The notes beneath the pieces were generated by a model, which had not been told where the DNA came from, made no database searches, and saw nothing but the letters and a program-made list of their open reading frames with translations. The position numbers were made by a program, and so were the translations under genes. This document shows, in pieces, positions 35,329 to 43,337 of a stretch of 60,024 nt of DNA. The DNA is from Nitrospirota bacterium (GTDB taxonomy: Bacteria; Nitrospirota; 9FT-COMBO-42-15; HDB-SIOI813): assembly GCA_016212215.1 (NCBI GenBank), contig JACRGV010000120.1, forward strand, positions 1 through 60,024, in the 5' to 3' direction. Position 1 is the stretch's first letter, and every line of letters begins with the position of its first letter.

Positions 35329-35667
35329 TCAGTTGGCCAGTTCGTTCCAAACCGGCCGCACCTCAATTGTTGCCACCTTTGCCATTGGATGTTGAGATGC
35401 AACGTCAATGGCCTCCTCGACGTTTTCGCACTCTATTAATTCGTAAGCGCACATCTTTTCCTTGGAGCTGGCAAATGGCCCATTCGTGCGCAACAGCTTA
35501 CCCTTACGCACTCGTACAGTTGTTGCGTCACTGGCAGGGCGCAATGGGTTCCCATGCACTCGGACTCCGCGATCTTCCATTTTCTTAACCCATGCGACGA
35601 TATCCGGCACCAGCGTTTCCGTTGGGGTAAATGCATCGTCGTGGCAAATAATCAGTAGGTATTGCAT
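35329..35667 (-). CDS. YCII/DGPF-domain protein carried as a gene cassette
   Basis: A 112-residue YCII-related protein: MQYLLIICHDDAFTPTETLV, GVRVHGNPLRPASDATTVRV, and TNGPFASSKEKMCAYELIEC (the DGPF motif here as NGPF). Function of the family is poorly known; members bind small molecules. It is bounded by an attC-like site downstream and a GCCTAAC core upstream (35687-35693), 20 bases before its start. Base composition is GC-richer than its surroundings, supporting transfer. Confidence 0.8.
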   Translation of the reverse strand: MQYLLIICHDDAFTPTETLVPDIVAWVKKMEDRGVRVHGNPLRPASDATTVRVRKGKLLRTNGPFASSKEKMCAYELIECENVEEAIDVASQHPMAKVATIEVRPVWNELAN

Positions 35668-35686
35668 GTACGTAGTCTCCTTTGTG

Positions 35687-35693
35687 GCCTAAC
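35687..35693 (-). other. Integron core site at the cassette 5' boundary
   Basis: Minus strand GTTAGGC, matching GTTRRRY, immediately before the YciI cassette gene. With the attC at 35190-35251 it defines a cassette of about 0.5 kb. Confidence 0.5.
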
Positions 35694-35699
35694 CAGTTA

Positions 35700-36060
35700 T
35701 TAGATAGTTTTCTGGATAATAACATGCTTTTATAGCCGATTCAATAAAATAAAAATTGTTTATTTGGCGTAATTATTCATCTTCATTACACTAACCGTGT
35801 TGCCTAATATTCCGTTTGTCATATTATACAGTTATCTGCCTAATAGCACATGCTCAATTCCTTCTCCTCTTTTGTGCTTGAGCCCCAAATGCGTCATTGA
35901 ACATTTGTGGAAATTCCTGGCACACCATACATAACTCCCATCTCTATGCAAACCAATTCAGCCAATTCAGTATGATGTCCACAGAAATCTATGCAGATAT
36001 AGAAATATATGTCTTTTTACCCTTTACAGAGGTAAATAAAATAATTATAATGTACCTGCG
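35700..36060. other. AT-rich spacer without recognised genes
   Basis: Upstream of the cassette no integrase gene or convincing attI was found. Two GCCTAAT strings (about 35812 and 35840) could be decayed core sites. A GGAGG at 36062-36066 serves the next gene. Confidence 0.4.
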
Positions 36061-36072
36061 TGGAGGGTAATA

Positions 36073-37356
36073 ATGAAAAAAGATATTTTTAAAAGGATCA
36101 TTACAGATTTCAAGGAAAAAGACCTGTCCTATGTAATGGGAAGAGATATTGCAATCCCTTTGGACACCGGCAAAATCATATCCCTGATCGGCGTGAGAAG
36201 AAGCGGGAAGACCCATGTCCTTTTCTCACTGATAAAGCAAATAAAGAAGACTGTCGCCCCGGAAAATATCCTCTATATCAACTTTGAAGATGACAGGCTC
36301 TTTCCTATTGAGCTGAAAGATCTGAGTGATATGCTGGATGCATATTATGAGATGTATCCTGATAAGAAGAGTGAAAAGGTATACTTCTTCTTCGATGAAA
36401 TCCAGAATGTTGAAAATTGGGAAAAGTTCGTACGCCGGCTGTATGACTCTGAAAAATGCGTAATTTTTATAACAGGTTCATCGGCGAAATTATTGAGCAG
36501 GGAGATCGCTACGGCCCTCCGTGGAAGGACATTGAGCTACGAGGTGTTTCCTCATTCGTTCAGCGAATTTCTGAGGTTTAAGGGGATTAAGGCGGACATG
36601 CATTCTTCCAGATCAATTGCGAAAATCAGAAACACCTTTTCGGAATATCTTGTAAAAGGCGGATTTCCTGAGGTTATCAATTATGATCAGTCGTTGTACG
36701 TGAAGACATTGCAGGAATATATAGATCTTATCACGTACAGGGACATCATCGAACGTCACAAGATTACAAACACATTTCTTCTTAAGCGGCTTATGAAATT
36801 TTGTTTTACCAATATCTCAACGCATGTGAGCTTCAATAAACTCTATAATGATTTCAAGTCCGAGGGGCTCAATCTTTCGAGGAATACGGTTTATGAATAT
36901 ATCTCCTATCTTGAGGATGCTTTTGCGTTGTTTACCATACCACTATACGCCAAATCCGTCAGGGAACAGTGGAGGAACCCGAGAAAGATTTACAGTGTAG
37001 ATGTCGGATTTAAGACCGCGATGGACTATCCTTTTTCCATAGATACCGGCAGGATTTTCGAGAATATCGTTTTTCTTGAGCTGAGAAGAAAAACAGAGAA
37101 TATATATTACGTTAAAGGAAGGTATGAAGTAGACTTCTATTATATTTCCGGAGGGGAAGAGCACCTGCTTAATGTAAGCTATGATCTGGAATCTCCGGCA
37201 ACAAGAGAAAGAGAAATCAGGGGATTAACAGAGGCAATGAAAAAGTTCTCTATAAAAGAGGGGAGCATAGTAACAGCAGAGAACAAAGAAACAATAAAAA
37301 ATGAGGATGGAACTATTCATATAGTCCCGTTATGGGAATGGCTGTTGATAAATTAG
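36073..37356 (+). CDS. AAA ATPase with DUF4143 C-terminal domain (copy 1)
   Basis: A 427-residue ATPase: Walker A GVRRSGKTHV (about residue 43), Walker B FFFDEIQNVENW (about 113), sensor segment FITGSSAKLLSREIATALRGR, then a winged-helix and DUF4143 region (IYSVDVGFKTAM, FENIVFLELRRK, VDFYY). These proteins are common in accessory regions of bacteria and archaea; function is unclear. GGAGGG precedes the ATG. The last 57 bases of this gene recur at 40963-41019. Confidence 0.85.
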   Translation: MKKDIFKRIITDFKEKDLSYVMGRDIAIPLDTGKIISLIGVRRSGKTHVLFSLIKQIKKTVAPENILYINFEDDRLFPIELKDLSDMLDAYYEMYPDKKSEKVYFFFDEIQNVENWEKFVRRLYDSEKCVIFITGSSAKLLSREIATALRGRTLSYEVFPHSFSEFLRFKGIKADMHSSRSIAKIRNTFSEYLVKGGFPEVINYDQSLYVKTLQEYIDLITYRDIIERHKITNTFLLKRLMKFCFTNISTHVSFNKLYNDFKSEGLNLSRNTVYEYISYLEDAFALFTIPLYAKSVREQWRNPRKIYSVDVGFKTAMDYPFSIDTGRIFENIVFLELRRKTENIYYVKGRYEVDFYYISGGEEHLLNVSYDLESPATREREIRGLTEAMKKFSIKEGSIVTAENKETIKNEDGTIHIVPLWEWLLIN

Positions 37357-37412
37357 GAACATCCCAAAACCTAAGCTATTGTGTCCCCGAAGGAAGTATC
37401 GTATCTACTTGC

Positions 37413-37453
37413 TACCATGAAAATCGGAATTGCTATTTCTTATTTTCATGGTA
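37413..37453. promoter_or_regulatory. 12-bp perfect inverted repeat at the start of ATPase copy 2
   Basis: TACCATGAAAAT (37413-37424) and ATTTTCATGGTA (37442-37453) are exact complements, ending 9 bases before the chosen ATG at 37463. It may be an operator or an RNA hairpin blocking translation. Confidence 0.5.
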
Positions 37454-37462
37454 CAATACAGC

Positions 37463-38614
37463 ATGATTCAGAGACTGGAAATCGGGAAACATATTCAGCG
37501 GGCTATTAAACGGAGCCGGGCTGTTGCCCTTGTTGGCCCCCGTCAGTGCGGTAAAACCACTTTAGCCAGGGAATTTGTTGACAGCGCCTCTATTAATTAT
37601 TTTGATCTGGAAGACCCGGAAAGCATCGTCCGCCTTGCTGATCCCATGACAGCGCTTGCACCGTTAAAAGGTATTGTGGTTATTGATGAAATTCAGCGGC
37701 GCCCGGATCTTTTCCCGGTTTTGCGTGTTCTGTTAGACCGCAAACCCCTGCCTGCCAAATTCCTTATCCTGGGAAACGCATCGCCGGATTTATTACAACA
37801 GTCTTCAGAATCACTGGCCGGGCGTATTGAGATAATCGTGATGGGCGGCTTCGGGCTTAATGAGGTAGGGATAAAGAATGAATCCCGTCTTTGGCTGCGG
37901 GGAGGTCTCCCATTGTCATTCCTGGCCAGGAATGAACCGGAAAGTTTTACATGGAGAAAGAGTTTTATTCAAATGTTTCTTGAACGTGACCTGCGGCAAC
38001 AGGGAATTAATATCCCCCCTGTATCTTTGCACCGGTTTTGGACAATGTTAGCTCACAGTCATGGTCAGATATGGAATGCCGCGCCCATTGCAAGTTCGTT
38101 GGGTATCTCTGAGCATACTGTCCGGCGCTATCTGGATATTTTGACCGGCGTGTTCATGGCCCGCCAGCTTCAGCCGTGGCATGCGAACATCAAAAAGCGC
38201 CAGGTGAAAGCTCCTAAAGTTTATATCCGGGACACAGGGATACTTCATGCGTTATTAGGTTTGAAGAACGTGTCGGAGACCTTGAAACATCCCCGCTGCG
38301 GTTCATCATGGGAGGGATTCGTAATCGAGGAGGTTATCAGATCTGTTGACCCTGATGATGTATATTTCTGGGCAACTCATAACGGTGCGGAGATTGATCT
38401 GGTTTTTTCAAAGAATGGACGCATGTACGGCATTGAGTGCAAACGCGCGGATGCTCCTGATTTGACTCCATCCATGCGGATTGCCCTTGAGGATATTGAA
38501 CTTGAACGTATCGCTGTCATATACACCGGAGAAAAACGCTATCCGCTTCATAAAAAGGTAGAGGTTATTCCATTCGAAACGATCACGGGCGGAATGAGAG
38601 AAATATTCAAATAA
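37463..38614 (+). CDS. AAA ATPase with DUF4143 C-terminal domain (copy 2)
   Basis: A 383-residue ATPase of the same superfamily but another subgroup: Walker A GPRQCGKTTLAREF (about residue 25), Walker B IVVIDEIQRRPDLFPVLRVLLD, the LGNASPDLLQQSSESLAGR sensor, then a helix-turn-helix (ISEHTVRRYLDIL) and DUF4143 (KVYIRDTGILHALLG, SWEGFVIEEVI, AEIDLVF). The ATG at 37463 (MIQRLEIGKHIQRAI) is favoured over upstream starts that lie within an inverted repeat. It stops exactly at the right copy of the ~85-bp direct repeat. Confidence 0.85.
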   Translation: MIQRLEIGKHIQRAIKRSRAVALVGPRQCGKTTLAREFVDSASINYFDLEDPESIVRLADPMTALAPLKGIVVIDEIQRRPDLFPVLRVLLDRKPLPAKFLILGNASPDLLQQSSESLAGRIEIIVMGGFGLNEVGIKNESRLWLRGGLPLSFLARNEPESFTWRKSFIQMFLERDLRQQGINIPPVSLHRFWTMLAHSHGQIWNAAPIASSLGISEHTVRRYLDILTGVFMARQLQPWHANIKKRQVKAPKVYIRDTGILHALLGLKNVSETLKHPRCGSSWEGFVIEEVIRSVDPDDVYFWATHNGAEIDLVFSKNGRMYGIECKRADAPDLTPSMRIALEDIELERIAVIYTGEKRYPLHKKVEVIPFETITGGMREIFK

Positions 38615-38696
38615 TTATTAACGCAGGTTTTATACCTTGTTAGAAAAGAAGATATTAGGGATTCTTATCTAAGCAAGAAGAGAATTACGTATGTCC
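38614..38696. repeat. ~85-bp direct repeat, right copy
   Basis: ATTATTAACGCAGGTTTTAT, TATCTAAGCAAGAAGAGAAT, TACGTATGTCCCC; see 33963-34047. The TACGTATGTCCCCGGAATT tail resembles strings often seen at RAYT-type element borders (from memory). Confidence 0.75.
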
Positions 38697-38924
38697 CCGG
38701 AATTAGTAAAATCAATCAGTCCACTTTTACTTTGTCCTCTCCTTAAGGGAGGCTCCCAGCCATACAAATCGGAAAGTATCTTTTTGGAAATTGCTTCTAA
38801 AGGAACAATTTCTTTTAATGAATTAAAGAGAACGCTATTCTTTAACAAACGCATTACCTTGTTTTTCTGGCATTTGACATGCTATGTAATTCACTGTAAT
38901 ATAATGAAATGCAAGGGGGTGTGT

Positions 38925-39344
38925 ATGTCCACTATCCAGAAGAGTTTGAGAATTCCGGAAAAGATTATTAAGGAAATAGAAGTAATCGCAACTACATCAG
39001 GGAAAGACTTTACTGCCGTCGCAAATGAACTGCTCGATGAAGCTGTCAGGACTCACCGTTGTCCTAGTATTGTATTTTCTGAAGGCACCAGCGGGAAAAG
39101 GGCTCGGATTGCTGGAACAGGAATTGAGGTTTGGGAGATTATTGCAACTTATAATAGTGTGGCAAATGACATCAAACGCCTGAGTAAGGCATACCACTGG
39201 CTTACAGAACAACATCTGAAGTCGGCTTTATTGTATTACAAACTTTATAAAGATGAAATAGACAGACTTATTGCAAGGAACGAAGATTTGACGCCGGAAG
39301 AAATCCGTAAAAGACATCCTGTCCTATCTGCGGATAAACAGTGA
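38925..39344 (+). CDS. DUF433-like antitoxin with N-terminal ribbon-helix-helix
   Basis: A 139-residue protein. The N-terminus (KSLRIPEKIIKEIEVIATTSGKDFTAVANELLDEAV) looks like a ribbon-helix-helix DNA-binding segment; the C-terminal half (SGKRARIAGTGIEVWEIIAT, then LTEQHLKSALLYYKLYKDEI) is DUF433-like. Such proteins precede DUF5615 PIN-like toxins, as here, with a 4-bp overlap. GGGGGTGTGT precedes the ATG. Confidence 0.75.
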   Translation: MSTIQKSLRIPEKIIKEIEVIATTSGKDFTAVANELLDEAVRTHRCPSIVFSEGTSGKRARIAGTGIEVWEIIATYNSVANDIKRLSKAYHWLTEQHLKSALLYYKLYKDEIDRLIARNEDLTPEEIRKRHPVLSADKQ

Positions 39345-39685
39345 AATATTATCTGGATGAAGACTTAAGCCCTAAGATTGCAGAGATACTTAGGAGGGGA
39401 GGCATGGATGCGGTCAGTGCCCATGAGGTTGGCATGACTCAGGTAAGTGACCTTGAGCAGCTAAAATATGCATCCTCTGAAAAGCGCTGCGTTGTAACAA
39501 GAAACCGCAATGATTTTATAAAACTTACAGTACAATTCTTTAATGAAAATAGTCCGCACTCAGGTGTTCTGATAGTCCCTCACTCATATCCCGGAGACCA
39601 ATTTAATGTAATAGCAAATGCCTTGAAAAAGTATGCATTGGAGCATAAAGAAGATATGGAGCCTTATACAGCAGACTTTCTGTAA
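39341..39685 (+). CDS. DUF5615 PIN-like toxin
   Basis: A 114-residue PIN-fold protein: MKYYLDEDLSPKIAEILRRGGMDAVSAHE with the first acidic residues (DED) and VVTRNRNDF with the next Asp. DUF5615 proteins are putative ribonucleases of type II toxin-antitoxin pairs. Its ATG overlaps the DUF433 antitoxin stop. Confidence 0.8.
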   Translation: MKYYLDEDLSPKIAEILRRGGMDAVSAHEVGMTQVSDLEQLKYASSEKRCVVTRNRNDFIKLTVQFFNENSPHSGVLIVPHSYPGDQFNVIANALKKYALEHKEDMEPYTADFL

Positions 39686-39763
39686 CCTGATGGTAGGTAC
39701 CACTCTCACAGCCTTGCGAGTACATACATCTGCAAGGTTGTGCGACAAATTTGTTGGTACTTA

Positions 39764-40000
39764 TTAAGCTGCAGCCCTGTATTCCCAAAAATCTTCCCAT
39801 CTGTTACTGAAATAGCAACACCTCAAAGCAATGATGCTGTTTGCTCCTTTGACTGTCCAATGCATCCCGGATTGTTTCAACCTTTGTCCAATAACTGAGC
39901 GACAACCTGATTCAAGAACACCGGAACCAACAAATAACCCCTCCTTTCTGAATTTACCATACCTCATACTCTCTTTATTTTTTTCAAAATAGCTACTCTC
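39764..40000 (-). pseudogene. ISKra4-type transposase, C-terminal remnant
   Basis: The frame gives SYFEKNKESMRYGKFRKEGL, VGSGVLESGCRSVIGQRLKQ, SGMHWTVKGAN and RWEDFWEYRAAA, which matches the C-terminal end of ISKra4-family transposases. The rest of the gene, more than 300 residues, is missing. Upstream is a short hairpin sequence shared with 795-835. Confidence 0.65.
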
Positions 40001-40097
40001 CCTTTCGGCACAGCATCAGTCCATATACTCATCACCCTTAATTTACACCAAGTTGTTGTATAGGGATCATTGGCATCCTTCTGGGCACTGATATTTC

Positions 40098-40121
40098 TGG
40101 GTGTAGGGGATAATGAAAATA
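40098..40121. repeat. Short hairpin shared with the broken Fic gene
   Basis: GTAGGGGATAATGAAAATATCCCC repeats the core of the perfect palindrome at 795-835. Position next to the ISKra4 remnant suggests an element terminus. Confidence 0.55.
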
Positions 40122-40228
40122 TCCCCAAAAATAATAATTTATGTCCTCTTTAGTTCTTTTATTCCCCCTTTCATATTTAATGTATTTTATTCTTGAAATA
40201 TTATGCTTCTTTCTTATAATGAGTGGGG

Positions 40229-40274
40229 AAATAATTTCCCTCCCCCTTGACGGGGGAGGGTCAGGGTGGGGGTG
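40229..40274. repeat. Type B palindromic repeat upstream of the DUF559 gene
   Basis: AATTTCCCTCCCCC then TTGACGGGGGAGGGTCAGGG and TGGGGGTGA; the nuclease ATG (40280) follows 5 bases later, so the repeat supplies the purine-rich translation start region. Confidence 0.8.
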
Positions 40275-40279
40275 ATTCT

Positions 40280-40768
40280 ATGGGAGATAAGATAACAACA
40301 TTGGGGAAAGCCATCAGGAAAAGACCTACAGATGCGGAACAATTGCTATGGAGTCACTTAAGGATGAAACAGATGGCAGGATTAAAATTCAGAAGGCAAC
40401 AGCCTATAGGCAAGTACATAGTTGATTTTGTTTGCTTTGAGAACCGCATTATTATTGAAGTTGATGGCGGACAGCATGCGGGAGAAAAGAATAAGGATAT
40501 AGAAAGAGATGCATACCTTCAACGATTTAGGTTTAAGATTATAAGGTTCTGGAATAATGAGGTGTTACAAAATACAAATGAAGTCTTAGCGGTAATAAGG
40601 GAGAATTGCTTATATCACCCTCCCCTTACCCCCTCCTGCCTCCCCCTGCTAGTGGGGGAGAGATTAAGGAAGGGAAATAATTATAGCCCTCCCGTCAAGG
40701 GAGGGGAGAATTACCCACTCGGAATGAAAAAGAAGCAATTTGTGAAGGAGGATTCCGCTATAGTTTAA
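40280..40768 (+). CDS. DUF559 endonuclease-like protein bracketed by palindromic repeats
   Basis: A 162-residue protein. Residues about 1-115 form a DUF559 domain, a Vsr/PD-(D/E)XK-like nuclease fold: AIRKRPTDAEQLLWSHLR, LKFRRQQPIGKYIVDFVCFE, IIIEVDGGQHAGEK, FKIIRFWNNEVL. The acidic residues D (VDFV) and E-x-D (EVDGGQH) fit the PD-(D/E)XK pattern. The last 45 residues (HPPLTPSCLPLLVGERL, SPPVKGGENYPL) come from read-through of downstream palindromic repeats. Both flanks are repeats of the families dispersed through this window. No methyltransferase is nearby, so it does not look like restriction-modification. A role in repeat mobility is my hypothesis. Confidence 0.85.
   Translation: MGDKITTLGKAIRKRPTDAEQLLWSHLRMKQMAGLKFRRQQPIGKYIVDFVCFENRIIIEVDGGQHAGEKNKDIERDAYLQRFRFKIIRFWNNEVLQNTNEVLAVIRENCLYHPPLTPSCLPLLVGERLRKGNNYSPPVKGGENYPLGMKKKQFVKEDSAIV
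40617..40716. repeat. Palindromic repeats forming the 3' end of the DUF559 gene
   Basis: CACCCTCCCCTTACCCCCTC, a degenerate CTCCCCCTGCTAGTGGGGGAG hairpin, and CCCTCCCGTCAAGGGAGGG. The last is inverted in sense relative to the upstream unit at 40229-40274. They are read in the nuclease frame. Confidence 0.75.
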
Positions 40769-40962
40769 GCATTGAAAGCCTCCCTGGTTGCTCTGCAGGG
40801 CAATACAGAGCGATATAATCATAAACTGGATACATCATTCTATATAATTGCTTTTGAAAGTAGTTAGTAGATTGAAAAGTCACAGGTATGCCTTTCTTTG
40901 ATAGCGTGGATGCACTAAATTATCCTTTTTGGGGCAAATTAAATTATCCCTACAGAGGATGG

Positions 40963-41019
40963 AACTATTCATATAGTCCCGTTATGGGAATGGCTGTTGA
41001 TAAATTAGGAACATCCCAA
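40963..41019 (+). repeat. 57-bp duplicate of the 3' end of ATPase copy 1
   Basis: GAGGATGGAACTATTCATAT, AGTCCCGTTATGGGAATGGC, TGTTGATAAATTAGGAACAT, CCCAA is the same as 37303-37360 including the stop codon, with no mismatch seen. It marks a second, deleted copy or a recombination event. Confidence 0.85.
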
Positions 41020-41040
41020 TTTAATTCTCAAAAAGGCAAC

Positions 41041-41064
41041 TGGAGCGGCGAGCGGATTTGAACC
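41041..41064 (-). tRNA. tRNA 3'-end fragment (Gly-like), not a functional tRNA
   Basis: On the minus strand GGTTCAAATCC then GCTCGCCGCTCCA is a T-loop plus acceptor 3' strand, like the end of tRNA-Gly. The rest of a tRNA does not precede it. Such 3' fragments mark attachment sites of integrated elements. Confidence 0.5.
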
Positions 41065-41114
41065 GATGAAGTTTATTCAGAAAAAGATTTAATAGCAGTT
41101 CCCTGTTATTTCCT

Positions 41115-42050
41115 CTACAAAGAAAAATCCGGCATATACTCAGCAAGCTGTCCCTTAATATAGCTCTTCCATTTATACGGCAGGGTTGCCAGATAGGCCA
41201 ATGCCTTTTTTAATTCATCCGGTCTTTTATAAATCTCCCTTAATATTGCTATTGCCTGCAACATGTCCTTTTCTCTTTTATCTTTAGCCCTTCTATTCTT
41301 TGCGATCAATATCTTATGGTATGCAAGTACCCACGGGCTTGGTACAAGAAATTTATAACCCTCTTTTTCTACCTCAATCTGCTGGTCAAACAACATATTT
41401 AGATACCTTAAAGGTGTTGCACTAACCTTCAGAGGCTTAATGTAAACAGCCTTATATGTTCCCCTGCCGCTATAAGGCGCTAAAAACTCTATCTTAAAAA
41501 TGCCGTTTGTAAAATAATTGGAACCATCAGGGTTAAATCCCAGAGAAAATCCTCGAGGCCTTAGAAGGGCTTCTATATCTATATCACTGCCCTTGTATGG
41601 CAGATTAAACAGAAAATCTATATCCTGTGTCTTAATCGTCGGCAGATTAAGCTTCAACTCCTCCTTCAGTATAGGAATACAGTATGAACCGATGAGAATG
41701 ACCCGAATACCATTCAGGGCAAAAACCTTTATTATGTCATCTACTGTAACCCTTTGCGTATCAATTGCCTTTGCAATAACAGCTATCTCTTTAGCAATCT
41801 CCTTTATTTGTCCTTCAAGCAATTTTCTTCTGCTAATACTCTGAAGCAGTTCGGGGGGTATCTCAGTGCCTAAGGAAACGGACTTCACCTTTTTACCTTC
41901 TCTCCACTGATGATAGTAGTAGATCGTTTTCCCAATATTTTTGGCGGAGATGCTTCCCCTCGGCAGACTCTTGATTTCATCATCAATGTGGAAAAGTTCT
42001 CTTATGAAAAATAGATAATTTTCCTCTAAGGTTTTTTTAACCACACTCAT
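41115..42050 (-). CDS. GSU2403-type nucleotidyltransferase-fold protein
   Basis: A 311-residue protein with an N-terminal helical region and a nucleotidyltransferase-like core: VILIGSYCIPIL (about residue 115), then TQDIDFLFNLP with the DxD pair, RPRGFSLGFNPDGSNYF, FKIEFLAPY and LRYLNMLFDQ. It resembles the GSU2403-family NTP_transf_8 proteins, whose function is unknown. The DID acidic motif suggests a working active site. It is monocistronic and flanked by the debris region. Confidence 0.7.
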   Translation of the reverse strand: MSVVKKTLEENYLFFIRELFHIDDEIKSLPRGSISAKNIGKTIYYYHQWREGKKVKSVSLGTEIPPELLQSISRRKLLEGQIKEIAKEIAVIAKAIDTQRVTVDDIIKVFALNGIRVILIGSYCIPILKEELKLNLPTIKTQDIDFLFNLPYKGSDIDIEALLRPRGFSLGFNPDGSNYFTNGIFKIEFLAPYSGRGTYKAVYIKPLKVSATPLRYLNMLFDQQIEVEKEGYKFLVPSPWVLAYHKILIAKNRRAKDKREKDMLQAIAILREIYKRPDELKKALAYLATLPYKWKSYIKGQLAEYMPDFSL

Positions 42051-42168
42051 AATTAACTACATATTAACTACATATTCTATTCAAGTCAAATTTGTAGTTA
42101 ATGCAATTTTACTATGCCAACACCTTTTGTTATTATACGTTTTCCTAAACTAAGGGCTCTTTAATTTT

Positions 42169-43014
42169 ATGACTCGGGTTCGTTTACTTTTCTTTTTAAT
42201 CTTGATTTATCTGATCGGGATACCATGTCCGGCATTTTCTAATTCAAACCCATCTTTTGATCACATCTTTATCGTAGTTCTTGAAAACACTAATGCAGAA
42301 GATGCCTATTCACAACCATTTATGCGTATGATAGCAAATCAGGGTGCGTACCTTTCTAATTTTCATGGTGTCACCCATCCTTCTCAACCAAATTATCTTG
42401 CCCTGACATCCGGCAGTACATGGAATGTAAACAATGATATGATTACACTTGATACCGGTCATATTGGAGACCTGCTCGAGGCTAAGAAGAAGAGTTGGAA
42501 GGTTTATGTTGACAAATATCCCGGTAACTGTTTTCTGAACGAAAAGCGTGGCGCCTATGTACGCAAGCATGTCCCTTTCTTAAGTTATAAAAATATTCAA
42601 CTTAATCCTGCCCGCTGTGCCAGGATTGTTAACTCAACTGAAATGCTTATAGATATTAAGGATGGTACCCTTCCAAACTTTAGTCTTTATATACCGGACA
42701 ATAATAACAACGGGCACGATACCGGTGTTGCTTATGCCGACACATGGTTGAAAGAAACCTTTGAACATCTTCTTAAAGACAAACATTTTACCCGCGGCCT
42801 TCTCTTTATTGTAATTTTTGATGAAGGCGGTAAGCATAATGACGATAATCACGTTTATGCCATATTCTGGGGTGATTCGGTTTCACCAGGTTCTGTTTCA
42901 AATACCCGTTATGACCACTACAGCCTCCTCCGTACAGTTGAAGATAGTTTCAAATTGGGAACGTTGGGACGAAATGATAAGAAGGCCGGCCCGATTACCG
43001 GTATATGGCGTTAA
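42169..43014 (+). CDS. Secreted phosphoesterase (PF04185 acid phosphatase-like)
   Basis: A 281-residue exported enzyme: signal peptide VRLLFFLILIYLIGIPCPAFS, then the family's FDHIFIVVLENTNAEDAY (metal ligands around EN), GVTHPSQPNYLALTSG, and FDEGGKHNDDNHVYAIFWG. This is the phosphoesterase family that includes bacterial acid phosphatases and phosphatidylinositol-3-phosphatase-like enzymes. The substrate is unknown. A MITE follows 70 bases downstream. Confidence 0.85.
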   Translation: MTRVRLLFFLILIYLIGIPCPAFSNSNPSFDHIFIVVLENTNAEDAYSQPFMRMIANQGAYLSNFHGVTHPSQPNYLALTSGSTWNVNNDMITLDTGHIGDLLEAKKKSWKVYVDKYPGNCFLNEKRGAYVRKHVPFLSYKNIQLNPARCARIVNSTEMLIDIKDGTLPNFSLYIPDNNNNGHDTGVAYADTWLKETFEHLLKDKHFTRGLLFIVIFDEGGKHNDDNHVYAIFWGDSVSPGSVSNTRYDHYSLLRTVEDSFKLGTLGRNDKKAGPITGIWR

Positions 43015-43084
43015 ATTAATCTGCCATTTGTCAATAAAGATTTTATCCATCTCTTGACACCCGTTATTTTTATCTGCTAACCTA

Positions 43085-43268
43085 AGGGCATGTCATGAAA
43101 TAAGTTGTACATTTAGGCGCTCATATTTCGGTCAGGTTTGAGTGCGACCGATTGAGCAAGCCCGAAGGCGTAGTTGAAACTACGTTGAGGGGTTGCGATT
43201 GAGGAGCACACAAAGATGGCCGGAAGATGAGATGCATAAATGTATAGGTTATTTCATGACAGACCCTA
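43085..43268. mobile_element. 184-bp MITE-like element, copy 3 (inverted orientation)
   Basis: Begins AGGGCATGTCATGAAATAAG and ends TTATTTCATGACAGACCCT. The interior matches copy 1 in reverse complement (GGCCGGAAGATGAGATGCAT). Flanking TAA/CTAAG strings suggest a TA-rich target. Confidence 0.8.
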
Positions 43269-43337
43269 AGCGTGCACTAACATGGAGAATACCTCTGCAG
43301 TTAATCCCACAATATAATTAAAAAATATGGAGGAAAA

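Larger units (their letters stand above)
40769..41114. other. Debris region without an intact gene
   Basis: Holds an open unrecognised fragment (plus strand about 40768-40868, SLVALQGNTERYNHKLDTSF), a 57-base copy of an ATPase gene end and a tRNA 3' fragment (separate entries). It looks like the junk of several insertions and deletions. Confidence 0.5.

Noticed and set aside
35700-36060. attI site or integron integrase upstream of the YciI cassette
   Set aside because: No integrase frame on either strand and only two GCCTAAT strings without arms.
40280-40768. DUF559 protein as the nuclease of a restriction-modification or Vsr repair system
   Set aside because: No DNA methyltransferase nearby; the gene is isolated among repeats.
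41041-41064. A functional tRNA-Gly gene
   Set aside because: Only the T-loop and acceptor 3' strand are present; no anticodon or D arm precedes it.
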